From: Pseudomonas sp. SCB32
Lineage (GTDB): Bacteria; Pseudomonadota; Gammaproteobacteria; Pseudomonadales; Pseudomonadaceae
Assembly: GCF_009189165.1 (NCBI RefSeq)
Contig: NZ_CP045118.1
Location: 5,890,001 to 5,954,000 of the forward strand
Direction of reading: 5' to 3'
DNA length: 64,000 nucleotides
The position numbers and the translations under genes are program-made. Positions 36,830-45,536 of this stretch are shown in pieces; positions within the stretch are counted from its first letter, which is position 1, and the number at the start of each line of letters is the position of its first letter. The notes beneath the pieces were generated by a model. That model was not told where the DNA came from. It saw nothing but the letters and a program-made list of their open reading frames with translations, and searched no databases.

Positions 36830-39451
36830 TCAGCGCAAGGACAGCTGGTAGCCCGGAGCGCTGCGCAACAGCGTCGGGGCGTTGTCGATTCGGATGTCGG
36901 CCTGACAGGGACCGCCGCCTGCGGGGCAGTCCCAGGGCACCTTCTCGCCCTGGCGGGAGCCCGCGTCATCGAAGTCCCGCAGGCGCCAGAGGGTGTCGGA
37001 TCTGCCCGGCTGGTTGGTGATCTTCAGGGTCTGCTCGCGTCCCAGGGTCCAGGCCACCAGGACTTCATCGCCGGCCTTGGCGAAACGCAGCAGGTAGACG
37101 TTCGGGTCGGCGTTGGGTACGCGACCGACGAAGCGGTAGTAACCGATGATCCCGGCCACGCTGGCCATCGCGTGATAGGCCGGCTTGGGCTGGCCGTCGG
37201 CGGTGAGCAGGCCGAAGTTGTGCTCCATTTCGCGGCGGTCGATGCCGTCGTCCACCAGGTCGTACCACCAGGAACCCTTCACATTGGGCAGGCTGCGCAA
37301 CAGCACGTAGGCACGCGCCAGGTACGCGGCCTGGCGCTCGAGGCTGAGCCCGCAGCCGCCGTCGTTGGATGGCCAGCTGAACTCGGTGAAGTACAACGGT
37401 ACCGGCTTGCCAGCGGTCCGTTCGAACTGCTGATTGACGCCTTTGAACCATCCCAGCCAGTTCTCCGGTGTCGCCAGCTCACCCTCGCAGTACACCGAGG
37501 GGTGCAGCGACAGACCGTCCACCAGGTCCAGCAATCCGCCGGCCAGCAGACGGTCGGCGAAGCCCTGGCGGATGCCACGCAGCGTTACCGCGCCGGCGAT
37601 GATCCTGGCTTGCGGGTCTTCCTCGCGTATCGCCTGGGCCGTGGCACGGATCAACGTCAGGTAGTCGTCACTGAAGCTCTTGTCGGTGGGGTTCTCCACG
37701 TCCCATTCGTTCCAGATTTCGTAGATCGCCACCTGGCCCTTGAAGCTGCGCACCACATAACGCACATAGCGCAGGTAAGCGGCTCGGGAAGCGTCATCGC
37801 GCGGTTTGGCGTTGCCGTGGAACTGGTTCTCCACCCCCAGGATCAGCAGGGTGCTGATGCCCAGGCTGCGGGTGCTGCGCAGCTGCGCGCGCCAGGTGTC
37901 GTAGATGGACAGCACATTGGCCTCGCGCTCGACACTGGACCAGAAGGCATCGTCGCGGAACGACTGGATGCTGGCCTGCTGCGCGAGGCGATTGATGCCA
38001 TCGCGGTTGCCCGGGCGCATATTCTGGTGCGTGCTGACGCCGACGATGAACTCCGGCGCGCCCCGCTCCGTCACCGGTGCCTCATTGGCCAGCGCCCGGG
38101 GCGCCTGCCCTGCCCCGGCCAGCAGCAAGCCGACCAGCAGCAGGCCCAGCACCCGCCCATTGCCCTGCAGACGCCAGGCCTGTGGTGCCAGCGGCGTGGC
38201 CAGTTCTTCCGGCAGGCGCAATGCCCGGCCGATGGCCAGCCCCAGGAACAGGCTCGGCACCTGTGCCTCCAGCACGTCGCTGGTCCAGCCCATCAGCAGG
38301 ATGCAGTAGGTAATGCCCAGCAGCGCACGCGCCTCGCGTCCCGACTGGAGTTGCAGGCGCATCAGCAGCGGAATCGCCAGTGCATAGAGCCCGACGCCGG
38401 CAACGCCGAACAGCAGCCAGAGGTAGAGCAGCGTGTTATCCGACACCGCCAGTTGGTCGATGCCGAACACCGGGAACTGCGCGAAGGCGCTGCCGGTCAT
38501 GCCCAGCCCGGCGCCGGTGAAGGCCCAGTCGTTGACGACCATCACCTTGATCACGCCCGGCCAGGTATTGACCAGGCGATCCACCATCGAGCCCATCAGA
38601 TTTTCGCTGCTGGAACTGGCCAGGTACGGCTCGACGTCCCCATACAGGCCATAGAGCGGCAACGCCAGCGCACCGAAGACCACCACCAGCGTGGCCAGCA
38701 GGAACAACACGCGGTACCGGGCAATGTTCATCACCAGCAGAACGATGACGAAGGCCACGGCGGAGGTCTTGTTGGTGGTCAGGACTATCCCCACCAGCGC
38801 GACCAGGTAGATCAGCCAGCGCACTGGCATCGCCAGGCGGAATGATCCCAGGTACAGGGCATAGATCGACAGCATGATCGCCAGCGCCGATGACATCCGC
38901 GAGAAGCCGGCGATGCGGTCCAACCCGTAGGCGCTCCAGGCGCGGTTGGCGCTGATCTGTACACCGCCCATGGCATAGGTGTAACCCTTCCACGGGACGT
39001 GGCCGGTCATGTCCAGCGCAATGCCCCCCAGCGAGGCGCCGAGACAGAAGAAGATGGCCCAGCCCAATACCTTGCGGTGCCTCTCCAGGTAGGGGACGCA
39101 GAGCAGGCCGAACAGCAGCGGCGCGTAGATGAATATGCTGAAGAACCCCGCCTGATTGGCCGCGCCATGCAGCTGGCCGAGCATCAGCGAGGCCGCCGCC
39201 AATATCAGCAGCAACCACAGGCCGCGATGCTGCGGGCGGGTGAGCAGCTCCCAGGCCACCGCGATCACGCAGCCTACCTTCGGTACGTAGATCAGCGCCG
39301 AGAGCCCGACCTGGTCGGAGTAGAAGCGCAGGGCCCCGTTGAAGGTCTCCACCAGCAGCACGGACACCACCACCCCCAGCGCCAGCAGCGAGCGGTCGAA
39401 GGTGATCCCGCGCGAGCGCTCAAAGCGTGGATACGGCGTTTGCAGGCCCAT
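36830..39451 (-). CDS. Fusion: Wzy-like polymerase plus glycoside hydrolase domain
   Basis: An 873-residue two-part protein. Residues about 20-450 hold roughly ten to twelve hydrophobic spans with a long periplasmic loop (about 265-340), like Wzy/O-antigen ligase family proteins. Residues about 465-873 form a soluble hydrolase domain of the clan A type (GH39/GH5-like): acid/base E582 in IWNEWDVE and putative nucleophile E690 in YFTEFSWPS, with the GH-type strand pattern. The start ATG 39451 (MGLQTPYPRF) has GGAG 6 bases upstream and overlaps the previous gene by 32 bases. It would put polymerase and periplasmic hydrolase in one chain. PslG of Pseudomonas Psl is a separate GH39 enzyme, which supports the comparison. 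Confidence 0.85.
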   Translation of the reverse strand: MGLQTPYPRFERSRGITFDRSLLALGVVVSVLLVETFNGALRFYSDQVGLSALIYVPKVGCVIAVAWELLTRPQHRGLWLLLILAAASLMLGQLHGAANQAGFFSIFIYAPLLFGLLCVPYLERHRKVLGWAIFFCLGASLGGIALDMTGHVPWKGYTYAMGGVQISANRAWSAYGLDRIAGFSRMSSALAIMLSIYALYLGSFRLAMPVRWLIYLVALVGIVLTTNKTSAVAFVIVLLVMNIARYRVLFLLATLVVVFGALALPLYGLYGDVEPYLASSSSENLMGSMVDRLVNTWPGVIKVMVVNDWAFTGAGLGMTGSAFAQFPVFGIDQLAVSDNTLLYLWLLFGVAGVGLYALAIPLLMRLQLQSGREARALLGITYCILLMGWTSDVLEAQVPSLFLGLAIGRALRLPEELATPLAPQAWRLQGNGRVLGLLLVGLLLAGAGQAPRALANEAPVTERGAPEFIVGVSTHQNMRPGNRDGINRLAQQASIQSFRDDAFWSSVEREANVLSIYDTWRAQLRSTRSLGISTLLILGVENQFHGNAKPRDDASRAAYLRYVRYVVRSFKGQVAIYEIWNEWDVENPTDKSFSDDYLTLIRATAQAIREEDPQARIIAGAVTLRGIRQGFADRLLAGGLLDLVDGLSLHPSVYCEGELATPENWLGWFKGVNQQFERTAGKPVPLYFTEFSWPSNDGGCGLSLERQAAYLARAYVLLRSLPNVKGSWWYDLVDDGIDRREMEHNFGLLTADGQPKPAYHAMASVAGIIGYYRFVGRVPNADPNVYLLRFAKAGDEVLVAWTLGREQTLKITNQPGRSDTLWRLRDFDDAGSRQGEKVPWDCPAGGGPCQADIRIDNAPTLLRSAPGYQLSLR

Positions 39452-40655
39452 GGCGAACTCCACAGCTGAACAGGGTGTGGTGCAGTACGGTTTCGTACTC
39501 GTCGAGCATGCGCTCGACGCTGAGCATCGATGCCACGCTCTCCCGCGCGCGGGATGCCAGGCGCTGACGCAGCGGCGCATCCTCGCCGAGGCGGCGGATT
39601 GCCTCGCCCAGCGAATCGGGGTGCTCCGGCGCGCAGTGCAGGCCGTTGAGCCCGTCCCGGACGATCTCGACGAGACCGCCCCGAGTCGACACGATCACCG
39701 GCAGGTGGTGGGCGCAGGCCTCCAGCGCTACCAGGCCGAAGGACTCGGCGCCGATACTGGGCACCACGGCCACGTCGATTTCGGAGAAGAACTCGGAGGA
39801 GTTGCGATAGCCGACGAAGTGAACGTGCTGCGGGTCGGCGAGGGATTTCAGTGTGTTCACATAGGCCGCGTCACCGCGCCCGGCGATCAGCAGCGAGGCA
39901 TCCAGCGACTGCTTCTGGAACTGCTCGATCAGCCACTCCACGCCCTTGTTCGGCGTCAGCGAGCCGATGAAGCCGAAACGCAGCGGACGGCGCTCCGTCA
40001 CTTGCGCCGGCGCATCCTGCAAGGGCACGAACGGTGAGCTGTTGTAGACGACGTAGCGTTGGCTGTGGGCGAAGTAACCCGCGTCGACCAGGGCGGCAAG
40101 CTGGTAGCGGCTGACACCGACCACGGTGTCGACCTGGGCAGATGCCTGGGCATGGGAGTACCGCAGCAAAGCGCAGGAGCCGCATTGCCGCTGGCACTGC
40201 TGCCCCTTGTTGAAACGCATCCCGCGCGGGCAGGTGAGGTACTGGTCGTGCAGAACCTGCACGATGGGCAGCCCGGCGTCGTGGATCGCATCCCAGGCGG
40301 CGATCGACCAGCCCGCCAGGTTATGGCACACCACCAGGTCAGGCTGACTCTGCGCCAGCACCTGCGCCAGCACATCGCGCATGCCCCGGTTGTAGCGGTC
40401 CAGCGCATGCCAGGCGAGCCGCCGCAAGGTGCCGGGACGTTGACCCGCGAACGGCCAGTAGAGGTTGCGCAGACCGGCGCGCAGCACCGGCACGCCATTG
40501 TGCGAATCACGGCGCAGGCCGGCGTCGGGCCCCGTGCTCAGGACCTCCACCTCATGGCCGCGCCGCTGCAGGCCCTCGACCATGGACTGCAGCATCACCT
40601 CCACGCCACCCACGGTGTGCGGGGCATAGAGGGAATTGACGAAGAGGAGCTTCAT
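39420..40655 (-). CDS. Family 4 glycosyltransferase
   Basis: A 411-residue GT-B glycosyltransferase. N-terminal acceptor domain MKLLFVNSLYAPHTVGGVEVML; C-terminal donor domain with FGFIGSLTPNKGVEWLIEQF and SFGLVALEACAHHLPVIVSTRGG. A cysteine group (CQRQCGSCALL) is typical of some GT4 enzymes. It overlaps the preceding GT2 gene by 4 bases and the following polymerase gene by 32. The sugar is unknown. Confidence 0.9.
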   Translation of the reverse strand: MKLLFVNSLYAPHTVGGVEVMLQSMVEGLQRRGHEVEVLSTGPDAGLRRDSHNGVPVLRAGLRNLYWPFAGQRPGTLRRLAWHALDRYNRGMRDVLAQVLAQSQPDLVVCHNLAGWSIAAWDAIHDAGLPIVQVLHDQYLTCPRGMRFNKGQQCQRQCGSCALLRYSHAQASAQVDTVVGVSRYQLAALVDAGYFAHSQRYVVYNSSPFVPLQDAPAQVTERRPLRFGFIGSLTPNKGVEWLIEQFQKQSLDASLLIAGRGDAAYVNTLKSLADPQHVHFVGYRNSSEFFSEIDVAVVPSIGAESFGLVALEACAHHLPVIVSTRGGLVEIVRDGLNGLHCAPEHPDSLGEAIRRLGEDAPLRQRLASRARESVASMLSVERMLDEYETVLHHTLFSCGVRHGPANAVSTL

Positions 40656-41650
40656 AGCGGATAGCTCCGGCTCATGCCCAGCGCGCCGGACTCGCCGTCA
40701 CGAATGGCGCGCAGCAGCAGCTGCAGGCGGCCCTCGCGGCCGTGCCGATGGGCGAAGAAGTGCAACAGGCGCAGGAAGACCCAGCGGTTGAAGCGGTACA
40801 TCAGCGGCGAGGTGACCCATAGGTTCTTGTCGAACCAGGCTTGGTTGCGCGCGGCGTAGTAGGCGCGCAGGTCGGAGCTGCCGAGCAGGTAGGTTTCGTA
40901 GATGTTGGAGGTGCGCTGCTTGAGGTTCCAGGAGCGCTCCAGGTCGTCCAGCCCGGCGCCGGGTACCAGGTAGAGGTGGCCGCCGCTGGCGTTGATGCGG
41001 AAGGTGTACTCGGTGTCGTCGGCATACAGCACCAGCTCGCGGCGCGGCAGGCCGATGCGCTCGATCAGCCGGCGGTGCGCGAGCAGCCCGCCGTAGTAGG
41101 CGAAGGGCAGCTCCAGCAGCGGCTCCACCGGACGCGGGTGCGGCCTGCCCCAGGGGGTGCGGCGCCAGAGTTTGTAGGGCAGTTGGCGAACATGGAAGCC
41201 GAAGTAGCTGGAGCGCGGCGGCGCGATGAAGCGTCTCGGAACACCGGCGACGACATCCGCCTGGTGCTCCGGGCGAAAGCCCAGCACAGCGGTCTTGTCC
41301 GCCCCATGGCGTTGCATGCAGTCGAGCAGGCGTTGCTTGAGCAAGGGGAAGGCGCCCGGCGTCGGCGCGTTGTCGTCGTCCATCAACCAGATGTATTCAC
41401 AGCTCGTCTTCAGCGCGGCCTCAATGCCCACGCAATAGCCGTTGGCCGAGCCGGTATTGCTGCTGAGTTCAATGACCTGGACGCGGTTGGGCCAGAGCTT
41501 GAACAGCTGGTCCAGTTCGGCCACCGAGGCATTGCTGACAACGATCGCGCGAGCGATGTCGGGCTCGCGGAAAGCCCTGGCGAGCAGCTCCTCCAGAAAC
41601 TCCAGGCGGTCGCCATAAGTCAGCGTCACCAGTACGGTCGATCCACTCAT
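40652..41650 (-). CDS. Family 2 glycosyltransferase
   Basis: A 332-residue GT-A glycosyltransferase. The nucleotide-binding fold starts TVLVTLTYGDRLEFLEELL and the metal-binding motif is IWLMDDDNAPT. The C-terminal half resembles galactofuranosyl or rhamnosyl transferases (YADDTEYTFRINASGG), a weak hint only. The ATG at 41650 has GGGAG 10 bases upstream. It overlaps the next GT4 gene by 4 bases (ATGA). Confidence 0.88.
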   Translation of the reverse strand: MSGSTVLVTLTYGDRLEFLEELLARAFREPDIARAIVVSNASVAELDQLFKLWPNRVQVIELSSNTGSANGYCVGIEAALKTSCEYIWLMDDDNAPTPGAFPLLKQRLLDCMQRHGADKTAVLGFRPEHQADVVAGVPRRFIAPPRSSYFGFHVRQLPYKLWRRTPWGRPHPRPVEPLLELPFAYYGGLLAHRRLIERIGLPRRELVLYADDTEYTFRINASGGHLYLVPGAGLDDLERSWNLKQRTSNIYETYLLGSSDLRAYYAARNQAWFDKNLWVTSPLMYRFNRWVFLRLLHFFAHRHGREGRLQLLLRAIRDGESGALGMSRSYPL

Positions 41651-41672
41651 GATGGTGCGTCTCCCTCGTCGA

Positions 41673-42191
41673 TCAGCGGGCACTCAGGCCCGCCATCTTT
41701 CCCTCGCCGGCCGCCGAAAGCTGGCTCATGGGTACCCGCACACGCTGTTCGCGTTGCAGCAGGTTGAGCAGGATCAGCGCCCGCTCGGCACCGTCGTCGC
41801 AGAGGAATATCGCTTCCACCTCGCAGTCCCCGGCGCAGTGCAGCCGCACCACCTGGCCCTGCTCGAAACGGCTGGCCGAAGGCATGGGCATCGCCCGAGA
41901 ACGCTGGCGGATGTCCTCCACCAGCTCATCGGCCACCGCCAATGGCTGCGGGCCGAAGCTGACGATGCGCGCCACGCCACGGGTCGAGCGGATCGGGAAC
42001 CAGTTGTCGTGCTGCTGATCCAGGTGGATGAACAGGTAACCAGGGAACAGCGGTTGCGGCCGCGGCCCCTGCCCGACCACCGGCCGGTAGCAGGTGAAGC
42101 CCTGGCGCGAGAGGTTTTCCTCGGCGCGCAGTTCCTGGTGCGGTTTGGTCTGGATCAGGTACCAGCGATGAAGGGGGTCAGCGTTACTCAT
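41673..42191 (-). CDS. rfaH: RfaH-like transcription antiterminator (NusG paralogue)
   Basis: A 172-residue specialised NusG paralogue. The N-terminal NGN domain is clear (RWYLIQTKPHQELRAEENL, PLFPGYLFIHLD, IRSTRGVARIVSFG) and a C-terminal KOW-like part follows. RfaH proteins bind the ops element in the paused transcription bubble and suppress termination in long cell-surface operons. Two ops elements lie in this operon's own leader (50159-50167, 50246-50254). The gene sits in mid-operon, 168 bases after wzc. The symbol is by family resemblance. Confidence 0.85.
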   Translation of the reverse strand: MSNADPLHRWYLIQTKPHQELRAEENLSRQGFTCYRPVVGQGPRPQPLFPGYLFIHLDQQHDNWFPIRSTRGVARIVSFGPQPLAVADELVEDIRQRSRAMPMPSASRFEQGQVVRLHCAGDCEVEAIFLCDDGAERALILLNLLQREQRVRVPMSQLSAAGEGKMAGLSAR

Positions 42192-42240
42192 GATGCGTAT
42201 GCCTCGACGCCGGGGCCGGCGATGAGTGGGGACGGGGCCG

Positions 42241-42258
42241 GCCGTTCCTTGGAACGGC
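42241..42258 (-). promoter_or_regulatory. Hairpin between wzc and the RfaH-like gene
   Basis: GCCGTTC and GAACGGC with loop CTTG, in the 168-base wzc-rfaH gap, the widest gap inside the operon. It could be an attenuation or processing site. Confidence 0.35.
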
Positions 42259-42359
42259 GCCCCGAAGGCAGTGGTCGTTACCTGGCGGGTCGAGCCCCGG
42301 CCCGTCATGAGCGGCGGGCCAGGCAGGAAAACGCCAGACGCGGGTGACTGAGTGCGTCC

Positions 42360-44579
42360 TCAGTCGCGGTTGTCGTAGCGGTAGGCGTAGGCACCGTAGT
42401 CGTAGGCGGCGGTCGAGGCCTTGCGCCGGACACCATTGAGGATCGCGCCCTGCAGATGGATGCCGTTCTGGCCAAGGCGACGGCGGGCGGTGTCGATCTC
42501 GCTGGCCGGGCTCTGGCCGAAGCGGGTTACCAGCAGGTTGATGCCACACAGCCGACCGACCAGCGACGCGTCGGTCACCGCCAGCACCGGCGGGGTGTCG
42601 ATGATGACCAGGTCGTACATTGCCGAGGCATCGCGCAGCAGCTGGGCGAAGTTTTCGTTCATCAGCAGTTCCGAAGGATTCGGCGCAGCGAAGCCACAGG
42701 AGATGAAGTCCAGGTCCGGCACCTCGGTCGGCAGGATCACCTCGCTCAGCGGACGCCGGGAGCTCAGCGCATCGGACAGACCATGCCGCGGAGTCAGGCC
42801 GAAGACGCGATGCAGGTAGCCCTTGCGCATGTCAGCGTCGATCAGCAGGGTGCGCAGGCCGGTCTGGGCGATGATCGCCGCCAGGTTGCTGGAGACGAAC
42901 GACTTGCCGGCGCCAGGTGCGGGGCTGGTGAGCATCACCACGTTGTTGCGCGCTTCGAGCAGGGCGAAATGCAGGTTGGTACGCAGGCTGCGCAGCGACT
43001 CGTTGGCCAGGTCGCCCGGATTGGCGGCGGCCAGCAGCTTGGGTGCATGGGCGGTGATATCGCCCTTGCGCTCCCTTTCCAGGCGCTCCTGTTGCCTTGA
43101 ATACGGCACCGCCGCGAGCACCGAGAGACCGAGCTGTTCGATCGCCTCGGGATTCTCCACGCCCCGGTAGAAGGCCTGGCGCAGGAACAGAATGCCCATG
43201 GCAACGCAGAAACCGAGCAGGGTGGAGAGCAGCACGATGACTTTGCGCATCGGCTTGGCCGGTTTCTCGACGTCGGACTGGGCGGTGTCGATCACCCGTA
43301 CGTTGCCGATGGTGCCGGCGCGCAGGATGTCCTGCTCCTGGGCCTTGTCCAGCACGGTTACGTAGGTCTGCTGGGTTACCCGCATGTCACGGGAGAGACG
43401 CAGCAGTTCCTGCTGGGTGGCCGGCAGGTTCTGGATGCGCCCCTGCAAGGCCTGCTTGCGAGCCTCCAGGCTGCTCACCTGCTTGAGCAGCGCCTGGTAG
43501 GTCGGGTGGCTGGGGGCGTACAGGCGGTCGTACTCAGCGCGCTTGAGCTTGAGGTCGGACAGCTGGTTGTCGATGCCCACCACCTGGTCCAGTACGCCAC
43601 GGGTCTCGACGCTGATGTCGGCGGACTTGGCGCTGGTCTGGTAGGCGTTGTAGGCGGCTTCGGCGCGTTCCAGCTCCATGCGCACCATCGGCAGTTGCGA
43701 ACGCAGGAACTCCAGGCGCTGGGAAGCTTCGGCGGAACTGCGCTCGACGTTCTGCATCACGTAGAAATGGCTGATCTTGTCGAGGATGAGGTCGGCCTGT
43801 CCCGCGTTGGGGTCTTCCAGGGTCATGTAGATGATCCCGGAATCCTTGCCAGCCTCGACCACCTTGAGCGCCTTCTGATAGGCGAGGATGGTGGTCAGCA
43901 GGCGGTCACGGGTGAGAATGAATTCGGTGCCCGGGTGCGCCTCCAACTGGTCCACTTCGAGGGTGAAGCCCTTGTCGACGACCGTCTTGTTCACCTCGCC
44001 GCGCAGCAGTTGCTCACCATCGGCATTGAGCACGACGTAGGCGCCGCCCCCCTCGGCTACCAGGGTCAGCTTCTCGCCGAGATATTCCTCGGGCACTTCC
44101 AGCTGGTACACCTTGATGTGCTCGCCACCCCAGGCGTAAGCACCCATGCCGAACAGAGGCGCCGCCAGCGGTTCCGTCGGAGTCGGCTTGAAGCGCCGCG
44201 CCAGGTAATCACCTATCAGCGGCATATGCCGAGGCTTGGCGGTGATGTTGAGCTTGAGCAACTCCACAGCCTTGCCGAGCACCGCGCGGGATTTCAACAA
44301 CTCGATTTCGGTGGCGGCCAGGGAAACCGAGTCGGGGCGGTTGATCACCTCCGGCGTGCCGTTGAGGCCGTTCTTCTTCTGCTCGACTTGGATCATCGCG
44401 CCCGCCACGTAGATTGGCGTGGCGAGCAGCGCATAGATCAGGCCCAGGGTCGCGAACAACCCGGTGACGACGATGATCATTCGCTTGTGGTCGAACAGCA
44501 GGCGCAGCAGCCCGGCCACATCGATACGGGTGTCCTGGACATTCTCCAGGGACGAGTTGGGCATGATACTCATGGACAT
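42360..44579 (-). CDS. wzc: Polysaccharide co-polymerase and BY tyrosine kinase, Wzc family
   Basis: A 739-residue inner-membrane protein controlling chain length and export. An N-terminal Wzz domain with a first membrane span (MIIVVTGLFATLGLIYALLA), a long periplasmic coiled-coil, and a second span (VIVLLSTLLGFCVAMGILFL) precede the cytoplasmic kinase. The kinase has Walker A (SPAPGAGKSFVSSNLA, about residue 550), Walker A' (LLIDADMRKG) and Walker B (LVIIDTPP). The C-terminal tyrosine cluster (YDYGAYAYRYDNRD) is the autophosphorylation tail. Two adjacent in-frame ATGs (44579, 44573) are possible starts. No Wzb phosphatase gene is seen in the operon. Confidence 0.95.
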   Translation of the reverse strand: MSMSIMPNSSLENVQDTRIDVAGLLRLLFDHKRMIIVVTGLFATLGLIYALLATPIYVAGAMIQVEQKKNGLNGTPEVINRPDSVSLAATEIELLKSRAVLGKAVELLKLNITAKPRHMPLIGDYLARRFKPTPTEPLAAPLFGMGAYAWGGEHIKVYQLEVPEEYLGEKLTLVAEGGGAYVVLNADGEQLLRGEVNKTVVDKGFTLEVDQLEAHPGTEFILTRDRLLTTILAYQKALKVVEAGKDSGIIYMTLEDPNAGQADLILDKISHFYVMQNVERSSAEASQRLEFLRSQLPMVRMELERAEAAYNAYQTSAKSADISVETRGVLDQVVGIDNQLSDLKLKRAEYDRLYAPSHPTYQALLKQVSSLEARKQALQGRIQNLPATQQELLRLSRDMRVTQQTYVTVLDKAQEQDILRAGTIGNVRVIDTAQSDVEKPAKPMRKVIVLLSTLLGFCVAMGILFLRQAFYRGVENPEAIEQLGLSVLAAVPYSRQQERLERERKGDITAHAPKLLAAANPGDLANESLRSLRTNLHFALLEARNNVVMLTSPAPGAGKSFVSSNLAAIIAQTGLRTLLIDADMRKGYLHRVFGLTPRHGLSDALSSRRPLSEVILPTEVPDLDFISCGFAAPNPSELLMNENFAQLLRDASAMYDLVIIDTPPVLAVTDASLVGRLCGINLLVTRFGQSPASEIDTARRRLGQNGIHLQGAILNGVRRKASTAAYDYGAYAYRYDNRD

Positions 44580-44604
44580 CCATCCTCCGGTAACGTGACA
44601 CGAC

Positions 44605-45534
44605 TCAGCGAGCGTGAATCGGGTTCAGTCGCTTGAGCAGGTTCAGTCCGTGGTTGCCGAGCAGCAGCAGGAACGCCTCAATCTTGCGCGGCACCGGAAT
44701 CGCGGCCATGGACAGGCGGCAGACCTGGACCAGGAAATACTCGTGGAGCGCCTGGTCGCCAATGCGCTGGTAGTAGCGCGAGAGGCAGTAGTACGTGTGC
44801 AGCGTCATCCGCTGCTGCACGCGATCGGCCTGCATGGAATAGATTCCGCCCTCGTGCTGGCGGTAGGCGGCCGGGGCGATCTGTCCGAGATACTTGCCCT
44901 TGCCATAGGCCCCCAGCAGCGACCACCAGCACAAGTCGCCCATGCGGATGGTGCGCAGCTCCTCGGGCATCTCGCCCAGGACGTTGCGGAAACAGGCGGT
45001 CAGGGTCGGAATCGCGCGCGCCTGTTGCAGCTCGCGGCGGCTGGCGTCACGGCGGAGCCGGCCGGTGAGCTGCCGCGGCTTGACCACCCCGTCCCCGTCG
45101 AAGACATAGGCGTCGTGGTAGGTGATCACGTAGTCCGGGTTGCCTTCGAGGAACTCGACCTGGATCTGCAGCTTGTGCGGATCGGTCCAGAAGTCATCGC
45201 CCTCGCAGTAGGCGATATAGCGGCCACGCGCCTTGCGAAAGACCAACATGCCCTGGGACACGCCCTTGGAGTACTGGTTTTCCTTGTGGAAGATCGGCTT
45301 GATGATGTGCGGGTAGCGCGCGGCGTAGTCAGCGATCAGCTCGGTGGTGCCGTCGGTGGAGGCATCGTCGTTGACCAACACCTCGAAGCGGAAGTCGGTG
45401 ATCTGCTCAAGGAAACTGTCCAGCGTACGGCCGATGTAGTCCACCTGGTTGTAGGCCAGGCAGACGATGCTCAGCAACGGCTCGGGGGCTGCCGGCCAGT
45501 TGGAGAGAATCTGCAGCTCGGAGCGGATGTCCAT
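44605..45534 (-). CDS. Family 2 glycosyltransferase
   Basis: A 309-residue GT-A enzyme: N-terminal fold LLSIVCLAYNQVDYIGRTL, donor-binding VLVNDDASTDGTTELI, and metal-binding region IAYCEGDDFWTDP. The ATG at 45534 follows the wzx stop by only 2 bases. It is one of four sugar transferases of the operon. The sugar is unknown. Confidence 0.9.
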   Translation of the reverse strand: MDIRSELQILSNWPAAPEPLLSIVCLAYNQVDYIGRTLDSFLEQITDFRFEVLVNDDASTDGTTELIADYAARYPHIIKPIFHKENQYSKGVSQGMLVFRKARGRYIAYCEGDDFWTDPHKLQIQVEFLEGNPDYVITYHDAYVFDGDGVVKPRQLTGRLRRDASRRELQQARAIPTLTACFRNVLGEMPEELRTIRMGDLCWWSLLGAYGKGKYLGQIAPAAYRQHEGGIYSMQADRVQQRMTLHTYYCLSRYYQRIGDQALHEYFLVQVCRLSMAAIPVPRKIEAFLLLLGNHGLNLLKRLNPIHAR

Positions 45535-45536
45535 GG

